From assembly GCA_945872195.1 (NCBI GenBank), contig CAMBZO010000018.1:1-14701 (forward strand): DNA of 14,701 nt, read 5' to 3'. A model generated the notes under the pieces. That model was not told the DNA's origin. It ran no database searches and saw nothing but the letters and a program-made list of their open reading frames with translations. Positions 13,839 to 14,701 of the stretch are shown piece by piece. Source of the stretch: Akkermansia muciniphila (lineage in GTDB: Bacteria > Verrucomicrobiota > Verrucomicrobiia > Limisphaerales > SXTU01). The position numbers were made by a program, and so were the translations under genes. Position 1 is the stretch's first letter, and every line of letters begins with the position of its first letter.

Positions 13839-14701
13839 ATGGACACGCTCACTCACGCGCTGCTCGGCGCGGCACTTGGCCAAGTCGGCTTTGGGCGCAA
13901 GCTCGGCTGGCGCGCCACCGTCATCGGCGTGGTGGGCGCTGAACTGCCGGACGCGGACTTCCTCATCCACAGTGCAAGCGACCCGCTGCTGAACGTCGAG
14001 CTGCACCGGCACTTCACGCACTCCTTCGCCTTCTCGCCGGTGATCGCGCTCGTCGCCGTGCTGCCGTGGTTCTTCCGCGCCGCGTTCAAGGAACAGCGGC
14101 TGGCGCTGTTCCTGTGCGGGTTGCTCGCCTGCGCGTCACACATCCTGCTGGATGCCTGCACGAGCTATGGGACGCAGTTCCTCGTGCCGTTCACCCAGCA
14201 CCGCTTCGGCTGGGATTTAATTTCGATCGTTGACCCGCTGTTCACCGGCGCGCTGCTGGTTGGGTTAGTGGGGAAGGCTATTTCCGATTTCCGATTTCCG
14301 ATTTCCGAATTGGAGCCAGATCGGCGTTCGTCACGGGTCACCTACAGATGGGTGTGGGCCGCGCTGGTTTTCTGCGCGGCTTACCTGGCGCTCGGCGCGG
14401 TGCAGAAAGCCCGGGCGCACGGGGCGCAGGCGGAACTGGCGGCGGCGCGAGGCCATCGCAGGGACCGCGCCGAAGTCATGCCCACGCTGGGCAATCAACT
14501 CGTCTGGCGTTCGCTCTACCTGCACGAGGGGCGCATCTACAGTGACCGACTGCGGGTGCCGTGGCTCGGCGCGGTGACGGGGCGCGAGGGGACTTCGCTG
14601 CCGTTGGTGACGCAGCGCGATCTCTCGCCCGCCGAGGTGGCGCGTGACGGGCCGCTGCGTTCCTTCGCGCGCTTCGCGTGGTTTTCCGAAGGCTGGCTCG
14701 C
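13839..14701 (+). CDS. YdjM-type membrane-bound metal-dependent hydrolase, partial
   Basis: The frame runs from the ATG at 13839 to the window edge: 287 codons, with the C-terminus missing. The start M-D-T-L-T-H-A-L-L-G is the classic opening of the YdjM family (Pfam PF04307). Likely metal ligands are conserved: H6, E35-L-P-D38-A-D40, H56-R-H58-F-T-H61, H101-I-L-L-D105-A-C-T-S-Y-G-T, and D132 in S-I-V-D-P. Hydrophobic helices lie at about 27-35, 65-80, 88-104, 133-146 and 171-188, so it sits in the cytoplasmic membrane. The substrate is unknown; E. coli YdjM is LexA-controlled, but no SOS box is seen in the 60 bp upstream here. A perfect 7-bp tandem repeat lies in frame between two helices. 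It starts 60 bp after the lipoprotein stop and may belong to that operon. Confidence 0.88.
   Translation, partial: MDTLTHALLGAALGQVGFGRKLGWRATVIGVVGAELPDADFLIHSASDPLLNVELHRHFTHSFAFSPVIALVAVLPWFFRAAFKEQRLALFLCGLLACASHILLDACTSYGTQFLVPFTQHRFGWDLISIVDPLFTGALLVGLVGKAISDFRFPISELEPDRRSSRVTYRWVWAALVFCAAYLALGAVQKARAHGAQAELAAARGHRRDRAEVMPTLGNQLVWRSLYLHEGRIYSDRLRVPWLGAVTGREGTSLPLVTQRDLSPAEVARDGPLRSFARFAWFSEGWL
14281..14308 (+). repeat. Perfect heptanucleotide tandem repeat (tttccga x4) inside a coding region
   Basis: Four perfect copies of tttccga run from 14281 to 14308, within codons 148-157 of the YdjM-type gene, in the loop after a predicted TM helix. Since 7 is not a multiple of 3, gain or loss of one copy would shift the frame and truncate the protein. 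The insert is more AT-rich than its surroundings and probably arrived as a simple-sequence expansion. Confidence 0.9.

Overview
The window is GC-rich chromosomal DNA from what is most likely a Gram-negative member of the Planctomycetota-Verrucomicrobiota-Chlamydiota group, probably Verrucomicrobiota. This placement is inferred from the gene families: a DUF1501 protein with a Tat-like leader, a secreted PQQ-propeller protein whose mature N-terminus carries the D-W-P-Q motif, a thioredoxin/PDZ secreted protein, and an AXE1 esterase. Outer-membrane traits (lipid A N-terminal-domain protein, AnmK, a lipoprotein) agree. No 16S, tRNA or ribosomal gene is present to confirm it. Almost no start codon has a recognisable Shine-Dalgarno sequence.

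Left part (1-2772, minus strand): three genes read leftward in a likely operon. They are a PIG-L family deacetylase, a secreted protein joining a thioredoxin fold, a CXXCH motif and two PDZ domains, and, cut by the window edge, a small membrane protein of the lipid A biosynthesis N-terminal family that ends in a zinc ribbon. A degenerate heptamer repeat array with opposed arms lies between the last two. Divergent from this group are anmK (cell-wall sugar recycling) and a secreted PQQ-like beta-propeller protein (2833-5305).

Middle (5306-9490): a hairpin-rich, repeat-like element separates the propeller gene from a convergent DUF1501 gene. Upstream of DUF1501 is a 471-bp non-coding stretch with several stem-loops and a degenerate 21-bp tandem repeat. 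Next come a minus-strand secreted acetyl-xylan-esterase-like hydrolase and, divergent from it, a stand-alone left-handed beta-helix acyltransferase-like protein followed by a strong palindromic terminator.

Right part (9728-14701, plus strand): a 1005-residue membrane protein has five predicted TM helices, a very long repeat-rich coiled coil and a large C-terminal extracytoplasmic domain. It is followed after 10 bp by a proline/alanine-rich lipoprotein, and then by a YdjM-type membrane metal-dependent hydrolase that runs off the window and contains a perfect 7-bp tandem repeat in its coding frame. The membrane protein plus lipoprotein pair is the least explained and most interesting part of the window. 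Its TM segments recall a family of uncharacterised coiled-coil membrane proteins that I associate with large tailed phages and some bacteria, and its predicted topology places the coiled coil in the periplasm, facing the lipoprotein.
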